A stretch of DNA of 64,000 nucleotides, taken from NCBI RefSeq assembly GCF_020832205.1, contig NZ_JAFIFD010000042.1:54659-118658 (forward strand), given 5' to 3'. The DNA comes from Exiguobacterium sp. (GTDB taxonomy: Bacteria; Bacillota; Bacilli; Exiguobacteriales; Exiguobacteriaceae). Below the pieces are notes generated by a model. The model made no database searches and had not been told where the DNA came from. It was given only the letters and a program-made list of their open reading frames with translations. Position numbers and translations under genes: made by a program. Positions 16,865 through 25,540 of the stretch are shown here, piece after piece (the first letter of the stretch is position 1; each line of letters starts with the position of its first letter).

Positions 16865-17113
16865 TTATGAGTCTATTCGAGGTACTTTGCCTGTTTTCTT
16901 GTCTCGGTTGAAGATGTAGCCTGCGACGAAACCGATTCCGCCCATGGCGATCAACAATCCGAACGTCCCTTGGAGCATCGACGCGGCAGCGACCGACTCG
17001 ATCCAAGAGAACGGGGCGCTCGTCTTCAAGAAGAAACTGTCACGTAACAGTTTAATGCCGTAAACACCGAGTAGGCCGGGGACGATTAGGATCAGAAGCG
17101 CGATGACACGCAT
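16865..17113 (-). CDS. DUF2627 family membrane protein
   Basis: Small membrane protein of 82 aa (YqzF-like in B. subtilis), function unknown. Two hydrophobic segments cover about residues 2-20 (ALLILIVPGLLGVYGIKLL, preceding RDS) and 48-68, with a basic C-terminal tail NRDKKTGK. AAGGAGGAG precedes the ATG at 17113. It is divergent from bkdR, the same neighbourhood as in Bacillus, where the gene also borders the bkd cluster. It converges on the noncoding RNA and shares its terminator. Confidence 0.8.
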   Translation of the reverse strand: MRVIALLILIVPGLLGVYGIKLLRDSFFLKTSAPFSWIESVAAASMLQGTFGLLIAMGGIGFVAGYIFNRDKKTGKVPRIDS

Positions 17114-17243
17114 AAAATCTCCTCCTTTTCCACTCATTATTTTACCAGAAAACGAGAAGGCCGACACGGTCTTTTTCAGATGGTTGCGAAAGCCGGCTCG
17201 TTTCAGTAGCATGAATGCAGATACAGAAATGGGGGAATGATGA

Positions 17244-18881
17244 ATGAATAAACGTCTGCTCATTGTCGGTGCGGGAAGAGGCGGCACCGAGGTGCTGAAG
17301 ATGCTCCTCGATTCGCCGCTCGTCACGGTCGTCGCCGTCGTCGATTCGGACGCAAATGCCGAAGGGTTGAAACTCGCACGGGGACGGGGGATCGAAGTCG
17401 CCGGGGACTGGCGCGTCTGTGCCGATAAGAAAATTGATTTCGTCATCGAGACGACGGGGAAATCCGAGACGTTCCATGAACTGAGGAACCACTTCACGGA
17501 GGCGGTCGTCTTACCGGGCGAGTTCATCCGGGTCGTCGTCGAGCGCTTAAAGCAAAACCAGCAAATGCTCGAAGCGATCATCGACTGCACGAGCGAAGCG
17601 ATCTCAGTGGCCGATCATAACGGGAACACGATTTTGATCAACCCGTCTTACACGCGACTGACCGGGTTTAAAAAAGAAGACGTCGTCGACAAACCGGCGA
17701 CGGCCGACATCGGCATGCAAGAGAGCGTTCATTTGAAAGTGCTGTCTACAGGCAAAGGCGTGCGGGACATCCGCATGCAAATCGGCGCGACACGGCGCGA
17801 CATCCTCGTCAACGCCGAGCCGATCATCGTCGAGGGAAAATTGCGCGGGTCGGTCGGGGTCATTCGCGACGTCTCCCAGATCAGGGCGCTCCGTGACGAA
17901 CTGCAAGAAGCAAAGACGCGGATCCGCAACTTGGAGGCGAAGTACCAGTTCGCCGACATCATCGCGACGAGCGAAGCGATGCGTTTCGTCATCGAACAGG
18001 CGCGTCTGGCCGCACTCACACCGGTGACGGTGCTCATTCGCGGGGAATCCGGTACCGGGAAAGAGCTGTTCGCCCACGCGATTCATGGCGAATCGCCTCG
18101 CAAGTATAAGAAGTTTGTCCGTGTCAACTGCGCGGCCATCTCACCGACGTTGTTAGAGAGCGAGTTGTTCGGTTATGAGGACGGGGCGTTCAGCGGAGCG
18201 AAGCGAGGCGGGAAAGTCGGATACTTTGAGGAAGCGGACGGCGGCTCATTGTTTTTAGACGAGATCGGGGAGTTGCCGCTCGACGTGCAAGTCAAGCTGC
18301 TCCGAGTTCTCCAGGAGCATGAGATCGTCCGTGTCGGCGGGACGAACGCCATTCCGGTCGACGTCCGAATCATCGCGGCCACGAACGCGGACCTCGAACA
18401 AAAAGTCGCTGACGGGACGTTCCGGGAAGACTTATATTATCGAATCAACCGGATGCCGATTTACATCCCGCCGCTCCGTGACCGGCTCGAAGAAATCGAG
18501 CCCCTATCCGAACGCATCATCCGGAAACTGAACCAAGAGTATGGTCGCAGCGTCCGCGGCATCGAGGCGGAGGCGGTCGAACTGCTCAAGACCCAGCATT
18601 GGAAAGGGAACGTGCGGGAGCTTGAGAACGTGCTCGGCCGGGCGATGATCTATATGGCGAGCACGGAACAAGAAATCGCACCGCATCACCTCCAATTGTC
18701 GCCTCGCGTCACGACGGCGCGAGCGGCTGAGGCGCTCTCCCTTCAAGATGCCGTCGCCCGATACGAGCGAGATTTGATTGAACGCGCCATCGCCGAAGCG
18801 GACGGCAATAAGTCGGAAGCGGCACGACGCTTACACATCTCGATTCGGACGTTGTATAATAAACTTGAGCGTATGCAATAA
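17244..18881 (+). CDS. bkdR: Sigma-54-dependent activator of the bkd operon
   Basis: Enhancer-binding protein of 545 aa that opens sigma-54 promoters with ATP. Domains in order: a Rossmann-like N-terminus with GAGRGG (about 9-14) and an acidic residue after the second strand (about 3-90), a PAS domain (about 105-215), AAA+ domain with Walker A GESGTGKE (about 268-275), the sigma-54 contact loop GAFSGA and Walker B LFLDEIGELP, and a Fis-type helix-turn-helix at the end (GNKSEAARRLHISIRTLYNKL). It stands directly before the -24/-12 promoter of ptb and the bkd genes, as BkdR does in B. subtilis. The N-terminal fold could sense a nucleotide or CoA-like ligand; this is inference. GGGGGA supports ATG 17244. 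Confidence 0.88.
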   Translation: MNKRLLIVGAGRGGTEVLKMLLDSPLVTVVAVVDSDANAEGLKLARGRGIEVAGDWRVCADKKIDFVIETTGKSETFHELRNHFTEAVVLPGEFIRVVVERLKQNQQMLEAIIDCTSEAISVADHNGNTILINPSYTRLTGFKKEDVVDKPATADIGMQESVHLKVLSTGKGVRDIRMQIGATRRDILVNAEPIIVEGKLRGSVGVIRDVSQIRALRDELQEAKTRIRNLEAKYQFADIIATSEAMRFVIEQARLAALTPVTVLIRGESGTGKELFAHAIHGESPRKYKKFVRVNCAAISPTLLESELFGYEDGAFSGAKRGGKVGYFEEADGGSLFLDEIGELPLDVQVKLLRVLQEHEIVRVGGTNAIPVDVRIIAATNADLEQKVADGTFREDLYYRINRMPIYIPPLRDRLEEIEPLSERIIRKLNQEYGRSVRGIEAEAVELLKTQHWKGNVRELENVLGRAMIYMASTEQEIAPHHLQLSPRVTTARAAEALSLQDAVARYERDLIERAIAEADGNKSEAARRLHISIRTLYNKLERMQ

Positions 18882-18934
18882 TATGCATGCAATTAATTAC
18901 ATGACGTGAAGAAAAATACATGGTGAACGTCGTG

Positions 18935-18968
18935 ATGAAGCGCTTTCAATAATGGAAACAAACTTGCA
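18935..18968 (+). promoter_or_regulatory. Sigma-54 -24/-12 promoter of the bkd operon with cre-like site
   Basis: ATGGAAACAAACTTGCA provides GG (18954-18955) and GC (18966-18967) exactly ten bases apart, as sigma-54 requires. Just upstream, ATGAAGCGCTTTCA (18935-18948) has the AAGCGCTTTCA core of a catabolite-responsive element (11 of 14 consensus positions). Transcription would start near 18979, and the first gene, ptb, begins at 19004. Confidence 0.72.
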
Positions 18969-19003
18969 TATTAGTAAGTGAAGCATCGTTAGGGGGGACA
19001 CAT

Positions 19004-19900
19004 ATGAATTTTGAACAGATGCTCGCGAAGGCGACACAACTGGAGGGATGTACCGTCTCCATCGCCGGGGCGGCGGACGTGGAAGTGATTCGAGCGGTCA
19101 AGCTCGCGACCGACCACGGCCTGTCACGTTTCATCTTGATCGGGGATGCTCGAGAAATCAAGCGTCTCTGTGATGCCGAGGCGATCGCCGAGACGGATAT
19201 CGACATCCTCCACGTGAAAGGGGAGGCCGAGATCGCCAAACGGGCGACGATGGCCGTCCGTAACGGGGAGGCGGATGTGCTCATGAAAGGAATGGTCGCG
19301 ACGTCGACGTTCATGAAGGCGGTGCTCAGCCGGGAGTCGGGTCTCCGGACGAGCCGCACGCTCAGTCACGTCGCCTTGTTCCAAATCCCGAACCGAGACC
19401 GTCTCATCGGTGTGACCGACGCAGCGATCCACATCGCGCCGTCACTCGAGGAGAAAGTCGAAATCATTCATAACGCGGTCGGAGCGATGCGAGACATCGG
19501 TTACGAGTTGCCGAAAGTGGCCGCGATTGGGGCCGTCGAAGTCGTCAATCCACAAATGGCCGCGACGACGGATGCCGCGCTCCTGACCCAAATGAACCGG
19601 CGCGGACAAATCAAAGGGTGTGTCGTCGACGGGCCGCTCGCTCTCGACAATGCTGTCGACATGGCCGCTGCCAAGCAAAAAGGAATTGACAGTGACGTTG
19701 CCGGACAAGCCGACTTACTGCTCGTCCCATACATAGAGGTCGGCAACGTCCTTTATAAGTCAATCATGTACTTCGCCGAGGCAAGTGTCGCGGCAATCGT
19801 CGTCGGTGCGAGTGCACCGGTCGTATTGACGAGCCGGGCCGACACGGCCGAGGCAAAACTATATTCGCTCGCTTTCGCATTGTTACATGCCAAAAACTAA
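19004..19900 (+). CDS. ptb: Phosphate butyryltransferase
   Basis: Converts butyryl-, isobutyryl- or isovaleryl-CoA plus phosphate to the acyl phosphate and CoA; with Buk it yields ATP from branched-chain acyl-CoA. The 298-aa protein belongs to the phosphotransacetylase fold: GAADVEVIRAVKLA near the N-terminus, LMKGMVATSTFMKAVL (about 92-107), GPLALDNAVDM (about 210-220) and DLLLVPYIEVGNVLYK (about 235-250). AGGGGGGACACAT before the ATG is a strong ribosome binding site. First gene of the bkd operon. Confidence 0.93.
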   Translation: MNFEQMLAKATQLEGCTVSIAGAADVEVIRAVKLATDHGLSRFILIGDAREIKRLCDAEAIAETDIDILHVKGEAEIAKRATMAVRNGEADVLMKGMVATSTFMKAVLSRESGLRTSRTLSHVALFQIPNRDRLIGVTDAAIHIAPSLEEKVEIIHNAVGAMRDIGYELPKVAAIGAVEVVNPQMAATTDAALLTQMNRRGQIKGCVVDGPLALDNAVDMAAAKQKGIDSDVAGQADLLLVPYIEVGNVLYKSIMYFAEASVAAIVVGASAPVVLTSRADTAEAKLYSLAFALLHAKN

Positions 19901-19923
19901 ACATTTCCTAGGAGGAATTATCA

Positions 19924-21045
19924 ATGATGGAGACTAACATGGAACCACGCTTTCGCATTTTTGACGTATTGCAGGCAGAAGACTACGAACAGATCGTATT
20001 TTGCCAAGATCAAGCGTCGGGCTTGAAGGCGATCATCGCGATCCATGATACGACGCTAGGACCAGCACTCGGGGGACTGCGGATGTGGAATTACGAGTCA
20101 GAAGAGGCGGCGCTCACGGACGTCCTGCGTCTCGCCAAAGGCATGACGTATAAAAATGCCGCTGCCGGACTCAACCTCGGAGGCGGGAAGGCGGTCATTA
20201 TCGGCAACGCCAAGACGGACAAGTCAGAGGCGCTCTTCCGTGCGTTCGGTCGTTACGTCCAATCACTGAGCGGTCGCTATATCACGGCTGAAGACGTCAA
20301 CACATCGGTGGCGGACATGGATTTCATCCATATGGAGACAGACTATGTCACCGGTGTCAGTCCGGCGTTCGGTTCGAGCGGCAACCCGTCCCCGGTGACA
20401 GCATACGGGGTATATCGCGGGATGAAGGCGGCGGCGAAATGGAAGTTTGGGTCGGACTCACTCGCCGGCAAGACAGTCGCCGTCCAAGGAGTCGGTAACG
20501 TCGCTTATAACTTGTGCCGCCATTTGCACGAGGAAGGGGCACACTTGGTCGTGACGGATATTAACGAAGAAGCGCTCAAACGGGCCGAGACGGACTTTGG
20601 GGCAACGGTCGTCAAACCGGACGAGATTTACGCGGTCGATTGCGATATTTTCGCACCGTGTGCCCTCGGCGCAGTCATCAATGACTCGACGATCCCGCAA
20701 CTGAAAGCACAGATCGTCGCCGGAGCGGCGAACAACCAGCTCGCGGAAGACCGCCACGGTGACGTGCTAGAAGACCGGGGCATCTTGTACGCGCCGGACT
20801 TCGTCATCAATGCCGGCGGCGTCATCAACGTGGCCGACGAACTCGAAGGTTACAACCGCGAACGCGCCATGAAGAAAGTCGAACTCATCTATGACAACAT
20901 GTTGCGTGTCTTCGAGATCGCCGAGCGTGACGGGGTGCCGACGCACGTCGCCGCCGAGAAGATGGCCGAAGAGCGGATCGCGATGATGTCCCGGTCGCGC
21001 AGCCAGTTCTTGAAAGTTGAAAAAAGCTTGCTAGGTGGGCGATAA
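19924..21045 (+). CDS. bcd: Leucine dehydrogenase
   Basis: NAD-dependent oxidative deamination of leucine, isoleucine and valine to 2-keto acids, the entry step of the pathway encoded here. 373 aa. Catalytic Lys lies in [17 protein letters not shown] (about 76-92), the upstream GGLRMW binds substrate, and the NAD Rossmann loop is [12 protein letters not shown] (about 187-198) with Asp in VVTDINE. AGGAGGAATTATCA precedes the ATG; a second ATG five codons on is also possible. buk begins one base after the stop. Confidence 0.94.
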   Translation: MMETNMEPRFRIFDVLQAEDYEQIVFCQDQASGLKAIIAIHDTTLGPALGGLRMWNYESEEAALTDVLRLAKGMTYKNAAAGLNLGGGKAVIIGNAKTDKSEALFRAFGRYVQSLSGRYITAEDVNTSVADMDFIHMETDYVTGVSPAFGSSGNPSPVTAYGVYRGMKAAAKWKFGSDSLAGKTVAVQGVGNVAYNLCRHLHEEGAHLVVTDINEEALKRAETDFGATVVKPDEIYAVDCDIFAPCALGAVINDSTIPQLKAQIVAGAANNQLAEDRHGDVLEDRGILYAPDFVINAGGVINVADELEGYNRERAMKKVELIYDNMLRVFEIAERDGVPTHVAAEKMAEERIAMMSRSRSQFLKVEKSLLGGR

Positions 21046-21046
21046 G

Positions 21047-22138
21047 ATGTCACGACAACTCATCCTCGCCATCAATCCAGGCTCGACGTCGACAAAAGTC
21101 GGTCTGTTCGACGGGGCCGACGAGATGTTGACGAAAACGGTGCGGCACGGACAAGACGTCACAGGATTGTCACTTCCGGAACAACTGCCTTATCGGGAGC
21201 AAGAAGTGCGCGACTTGTTGACCGAATCAAATATCGCGGGCGAGTCGTTGTCAGCCATCGTCGGTCGGGGCGGACTGCTCGCCCCGATGCCTTCGGGCAC
21301 GTACGCCGTCAACGCCCAGATGCGTGAAGATTTAGCGAGCGGACGCTTCGGTGTCCACGCCTCGAACTTAGGGGGACTGATCGCATATCGGCTCGGTGAA
21401 TTATTTCAAGTACCGAATTTTATCGTGGACCCGGTCGTTGTCGACGAGCTCCAACCGGTCGCCCGACCGACGGGGATGCCGGAAATCAATCGACGCAGCA
21501 TTTTCCACGCCTTGAACCAAAAAGCGGTCGGGAAGCGGTTCGCGGCTGAAAATGGAAGCGATTACACGGATTTGAACTTGATCATCGCCCATCTCGGGGG
21601 CGGCATCACCGTCGGGGCGCATGAAAAAGGACAAGTCATCGATGTGAACAATGGACTCGACGGAGACGGGCCGCTCGCTCCAGAACGGGCCGGCTCGATT
21701 CCAGTTGGACAGGTAGTAGAACTATGTTATAGTACCAGGTATAAAGAATCGGAGATGAAACAGAAAATCGTCGGACGCGGAGGGCTCTACGCCCATCTCG
21801 GCACGTATGACGCCATCGAGATCGAAGAGCGGATGACCGGCGGTGATGAACAGGCATCCCGTCTTTATGAAACGATGGCGTACCGGGTCGCTCAAGAAAT
21901 TGCCAAGCACGGTGCCACGCTCTCGGGACAAGTTGATGCCATTCTGTTGACAGGCGGCATCGCTTATTCAGAATGGTTGACCGACTACATTAAACAGCGG
22001 GTCAGTTACTTGGCGCCAGTTCACGTCTATCCTGGCGAAGATGAACTGAAAGCGCTCGCCGAAGGAGCACTCCGCGTCATCGGCCAACAAGAAACAGTTC
22101 GACACTATGAGGGGGATACACATGGCACGAGAATTTGA
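21047..22138 (+). CDS. buk: Butyrate kinase
   Basis: Acetokinase-family enzyme that makes ATP from acyl phosphates, releasing butyrate or branched-chain acids. 363 aa from ATG 21047; AGGTGG at 21033-21038 supports this over the GTG at 21035. Motifs: INPGSTSTKVGLFD (about 8-21), GRGGLLAPMPSGTYAV, HLGGGITVGAHEKGQVIDVNN split around residue 184, and LTGGIAYS near 304. Codons 219-231 use CTA, AGT and AGG, rare in neighbouring genes; the same stretch contains a promoter-like and FapR-like sequence described separately. Confidence 0.93.
   Translation: MSRQLILAINPGSTSTKVGLFDGADEMLTKTVRHGQDVTGLSLPEQLPYREQEVRDLLTESNIAGESLSAIVGRGGLLAPMPSGTYAVNAQMREDLASGRFGVHASNLGGLIAYRLGELFQVPNFIVDPVVVDELQPVARPTGMPEINRRSIFHALNQKAVGKRFAAENGSDYTDLNLIIAHLGGGITVGAHEKGQVIDVNNGLDGDGPLAPERAGSIPVGQVVELCYSTRYKESEMKQKIVGRGGLYAHLGTYDAIEIEERMTGGDEQASRLYETMAYRVAQEIAKHGATLSGQVDAILLTGGIAYSEWLTDYIKQRVSYLAPVHVYPGEDELKALAEGALRVIGQQETVRHYEGDTHGTRI
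21705..21745 (+). promoter_or_regulatory. Promoter-like and FapR-like sequence inside buk
   Basis: TTGGAC (21705-21710) and TATAGT (21728-21733) are exactly 17 bases apart. Overlapping the -10 is TAGTACCAGGTATAAA (21730-21745), identical over 16 bases to the FapR-like box before accB. It could drive lpdV and the dehydrogenase genes separately from the sigma-54 promoter, under a lipid signal. The protein sequence here is conserved, so chance remains possible. Confidence 0.35.
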
Positions 22139-23531
22139 CATCGTCGTCATCGGCGGCGGTCCTGGCGGATACGTGGCCGCGATCAAGGCGGCCCAAGCCG
22201 GAAAACAAGTAGCGATCGTGGAAGCATCCAAGCTCGGAGGGACATGCCTACATAAAGGGTGCATCCCGACGAAAGCACTGTTGAAGGCGGCGCACGTCTA
22301 CCAGACGGCTAAACACGGAGAGATGTATGGCGTCGAAACAGGGACCGTCTCGTTCAACCTTGGACGGGCCCAAACGTTCAAACGTGAACTCGTGGCAGGA
22401 CTCGAGAAAGGTATCGAGCATTTGATGAAGCATGGGAAGATCGAAGTGTTTCGCGGGAAAGCCTCGATTCTCGGGCCGAGCATATTCTCTCCGCAACCAG
22501 GCACGGTCGCCGTCGAGGACGAATCAGGCGAATCCGAACTGCTCTTGCCAAACCAGTTGATCATCGCGACAGGATCGATTCCGCGTGAACTGCCCGGCTT
22601 GCCGTTCGACCATGAACGCATCTTGAACTCTGACGACTTACTCCAGTTTGAACAGTTGCCGAAAGCCATCGCCATCGTAGGCGGAGGTGTCATCGGTGTC
22701 GAATGGGCCTCGATGCTCATCGACCTTGACGTCGACGTGACGTTGATCGAAGTCGGGGAACGGCTTCTCCCGCTCGAGGACAAAGCCGTCTCACGAGAAG
22801 TCGAACGCTTGCTCAAAAAACGTGGCGTCCGTGTGAAGAAAAATGTGACGGTCGACCCGGAACAGACGAGCGTTTCAAAAGACGCGGTCGAACTGAAAGT
22901 CGGGGAAGAGACGATCTCGGTCGATTGTGTCCTCGTCTCCGTCGGGCGTGTCGCCAACACGGAACACCTCGGTTTGCAAAACACGTCGATCGTCGTCGAG
23001 AACGGTGTCATTCAAGTCGATGAACAGTATCGAACGAAAGAACGCCACATCTTTGCGATCGGTGACTGCATCGGCAAACTCCAACTCGCCCACGTCGCCT
23101 CTGCCGAAGGGGTCAAGGCGGTCGAGACGATCCTCGGTCACGAACCGACCCCGCTCGACTACAACTTGATTCCACGCTGCGTGTACGGTGTGCCGGAAGT
23201 GGCATCGGTTGGATTGACGGAAGAAGCGGCGAAAGCATCCGGACGTGACGTCAAAACAGGCACTTACCGCTTCAACGGACTCGGTAAAGCCCGGATCGAA
23301 GGTCAGGCGGACGGGTTCGTCAAACTCGTCTCCGACAAAGAGACCGACGACCTTCTCGGGGTTCACATCGTCGGTCCGAAAGCGACGGAGTTGATCACAG
23401 AAGGCGGGCTCGCCCTCGTCTTGAACGCGACGGCATGGGAGATGGGACAACTCGTCCATCCACACCCGGCACTGAGCGAGGCTTTCCAAGAAGCGGCACT
23501 CGCCGTAGACGGCTTACCGATTCACGCCTAA
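22122..23531 (+). CDS. lpdV: Dihydrolipoyl dehydrogenase, E3 of branched-chain complex
   Basis: Flavoprotein that reoxidises lipoyl groups of the branched-chain 2-oxoacid dehydrogenase with NAD+. 469 aa; start ATG 22122 (MAREFD) is chosen because GAGGGGG (22109-22115) fits it and not the ATG at 22107. FAD loop GGGPGGYVAAIKAAQ (about 11-25), redox-active disulfide GGTCLHKGCIPTK (about 40-52), NAD loop GGGVIGVEWA, and the C-terminal HPHPALSEAFQEA with the catalytic His-Glu pair. It overlaps buk by 17 bases. Confidence 0.94.
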   Translation: MAREFDIVVIGGGPGGYVAAIKAAQAGKQVAIVEASKLGGTCLHKGCIPTKALLKAAHVYQTAKHGEMYGVETGTVSFNLGRAQTFKRELVAGLEKGIEHLMKHGKIEVFRGKASILGPSIFSPQPGTVAVEDESGESELLLPNQLIIATGSIPRELPGLPFDHERILNSDDLLQFEQLPKAIAIVGGGVIGVEWASMLIDLDVDVTLIEVGERLLPLEDKAVSREVERLLKKRGVRVKKNVTVDPEQTSVSKDAVELKVGEETISVDCVLVSVGRVANTEHLGLQNTSIVVENGVIQVDEQYRTKERHIFAIGDCIGKLQLAHVASAEGVKAVETILGHEPTPLDYNLIPRCVYGVPEVASVGLTEEAAKASGRDVKTGTYRFNGLGKARIEGQADGFVKLVSDKETDDLLGVHIVGPKATELITEGGLALVLNATAWEMGQLVHPHPALSEAFQEAALAVDGLPIHA

Positions 23532-23544
23532 GGAGGAAACGGAA

Positions 23545-24552
23545 ATGGAACAAATGACAGTGAATTCATATGAAGAGCTCGGTCTCTCGAAACAAGACTT
23601 GATGGCGATGTTCGAGACGATGGTGCGGGCTCGTAAAATTGATGAACGGATGTGGAAGTTGAACCGGGCCGGTAAAATTCCGTTCGTCGTCTCATGTCAA
23701 GGACAAGAGGCGGCCCAAGTCGGGGCGGCGTTCGCCCTCGAGAAAGGGACGGACTATATCCTCCCGTACTATCGCGATGTCGCCGTCGTCCTGCATTTCG
23801 GCCAGACGGCCCGTGATTTGATGTTGTCGGCGTTCGCAAAAGCGGAAGATCCGAACTCAGGGGGACGGCAAATGCCTGGTCACTTCGGTTCGAAACAACA
23901 TCGGATCGTGACAGGATCGTCGCCGGTCACGACGCAAGTGCCGCACGCGGTCGGCGTCGCATTGGCCGCGAAGCTGAAAAAAGAAGAGCTCGTGACGTTC
24001 GTCTCGTTCGGGGAAGGATCCTCGAACCAAGGCGACTTCCACGAAGGCGCCAACTTTGCCGGTGTCCACAAACTGCCGGTCATTTTATTCTGCGAGAACA
24101 ACAAATATGCCATCTCCGTCCCGCTCTCAAAACAGCTCGCCTGTGAGCGGGTCTCGGACCGGGCGAAAGGATACGGCATGCCGGGTGTGACGGTCGACGG
24201 GACCGACCCGATTGCCGTCTATGCGGCCGTGAAAGAGGCGCGGGCCCGTGCTTTACGCGGTGAAGGACCGACGTTGATTGAAGCGGAAGTCGAGCGTCTC
24301 GTCCCGCATTCGTCTGATGACGACGACAAAGCGTATCGTTCGGTCGAAGAGTTGGCCGATTTGAAACATCGGGACGGGAACCAACTGTTCCGTGCGCGTT
24401 TAATCGAAGATGGCGTCGCGACAGAAGAAGAACTCGCGTCCATCGAATCGAGCGTTGATACAGAAGTGAACGAGGCGACGGCGTACGCGGACAAAGCACC
24501 TTACGCGTCACCGGAATCGACGATGGATCACGTGTACGAGGGGGATAACTGA
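23545..24552 (+). CDS. bkdAA: Branched-chain 2-oxoacid dehydrogenase E1 alpha
   Basis: Alpha subunit of the TPP-dependent decarboxylase that acts on keto acids made by Bcd. 335 aa. The TPP motif starts at GEGSSNQGDFHEGANFAG and ends with the NN of CENNKYAIS (about 153-190). The phosphorylation-loop region HSSDDDDKAY is present near 252. AGGAGGAAACGGAA precedes the ATG at 23545. The stop overlaps the ATG of bkdAB by one base, consistent with equal production of both E1 chains. Confidence 0.94.
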   Translation: MEQMTVNSYEELGLSKQDLMAMFETMVRARKIDERMWKLNRAGKIPFVVSCQGQEAAQVGAAFALEKGTDYILPYYRDVAVVLHFGQTARDLMLSAFAKAEDPNSGGRQMPGHFGSKQHRIVTGSSPVTTQVPHAVGVALAAKLKKEELVTFVSFGEGSSNQGDFHEGANFAGVHKLPVILFCENNKYAISVPLSKQLACERVSDRAKGYGMPGVTVDGTDPIAVYAAVKEARARALRGEGPTLIEAEVERLVPHSSDDDDKAYRSVEELADLKHRDGNQLFRARLIEDGVATEEELASIESSVDTEVNEATAYADKAPYASPESTMDHVYEGDN

Positions 24553-25529
24553 TGAAAACGTTTATTGAAGCGATCAATGAAGCGATTCATGAAGAGATGG
24601 AACGTGACGAGAACGTCTTCGTGCTCGGCGAAGACGTCGGGGTGCGCGGCGGCGTATTCCGCGCCACGCAAGGATTGATTGAGAAGTACGGAGAAGACCG
24701 TGTCATCGACGCGCCGCTCGCGGAGAGTGCGATCGCAGGGGTCGGCATCGGGGCGGCCATGTACGGGATGCGTCCGATTGCCGAGATGCAGTTTGCCGAC
24801 TTCATCATGCCGGCCGTCAACCAGATCGTGTCGGAGGCGGCAAAGATTCGTTACCGCTCGAACAACGACTGGACGTGCCCGATGGTAATCCGTGCCCCGT
24901 TCGGCGGCGGCATTCACGGCGCCCTCTATCACTCGCAGTCCGTCGAGGCGATGTTCAACTCGACACCTGGGCTGAAAGTCGTCATCCCGTCTGATCCGGT
25001 CGATGCGAAAGGGTTGCTCAAGGCGGCGATTCGGTCGAACGATCCTGTCTTGTTTTTCGAGCATAAGCGTGCGTACCGGTTATTGAAGTCGGAACTTCCG
25101 ACCGAAGACTACACGGTCGAGATCGGCAAAGCGGCCGTCAAACGAGACGGTGACGACATTACGATCATCACGTACGGACTTTGCGTCCACATGGCGCAGG
25201 AAGCGGCGAAGACACTTGAGGCGGAAGGAATCAGCACACACATTCTCGACCTTCGCACCGTCTACCCGCTCGACCAAGCCTCCATTATCGAAGCCGTCAA
25301 GAAGACGGGTAAAGTGCTCCTCGTCACCGAGGACAACAAAGAAGGAAGCGTCATCGGTGAAGTCGCGGCCATCATCGCCGAGAAGGCGCTGTTCGAGCTC
25401 GACGCGCCGATCGAACGGTTGGCAGGTCCGGACGTGCCGTCGATGCCTTATGCGCCGCCGATGGAGAAGTTCTTCATCGTCTCGCCTGAAAAAATCGCGG
25501 AGCGGGCACGCCAGCTCGCTGCGTTTTGA
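24552..25529 (+). CDS. bkdAB: Branched-chain 2-oxoacid dehydrogenase E1 beta
   Basis: Beta subunit of E1, 325 aa, forming the alpha2beta2 heterotetramer with BkdAA. Family motifs include GEDVGVRGGVFRATQGL (about 26-42), DAPLAESAIAGVGIGAAMYG (about 55-74), FADFIMPAVNQI, the His of GGGIHGALYHSQS (about 120-132) and LDLRTVYPLD near 232. It starts at the ATG overlapping the E1 alpha stop. Twelve bases separate its stop from the start of bkdB, and the ribosome binding site of bkdB overlaps its stop codon. Confidence 0.95.
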   Translation: MKTFIEAINEAIHEEMERDENVFVLGEDVGVRGGVFRATQGLIEKYGEDRVIDAPLAESAIAGVGIGAAMYGMRPIAEMQFADFIMPAVNQIVSEAAKIRYRSNNDWTCPMVIRAPFGGGIHGALYHSQSVEAMFNSTPGLKVVIPSDPVDAKGLLKAAIRSNDPVLFFEHKRAYRLLKSELPTEDYTVEIGKAAVKRDGDDITIITYGLCVHMAQEAAKTLEAEGISTHILDLRTVYPLDQASIIEAVKKTGKVLLVTEDNKEGSVIGEVAAIIAEKALFELDAPIERLAGPDVPSMPYAPPMEKFFIVSPEKIAERARQLAAF

Positions 25530-25540
25530 GGAGGGCCTTC

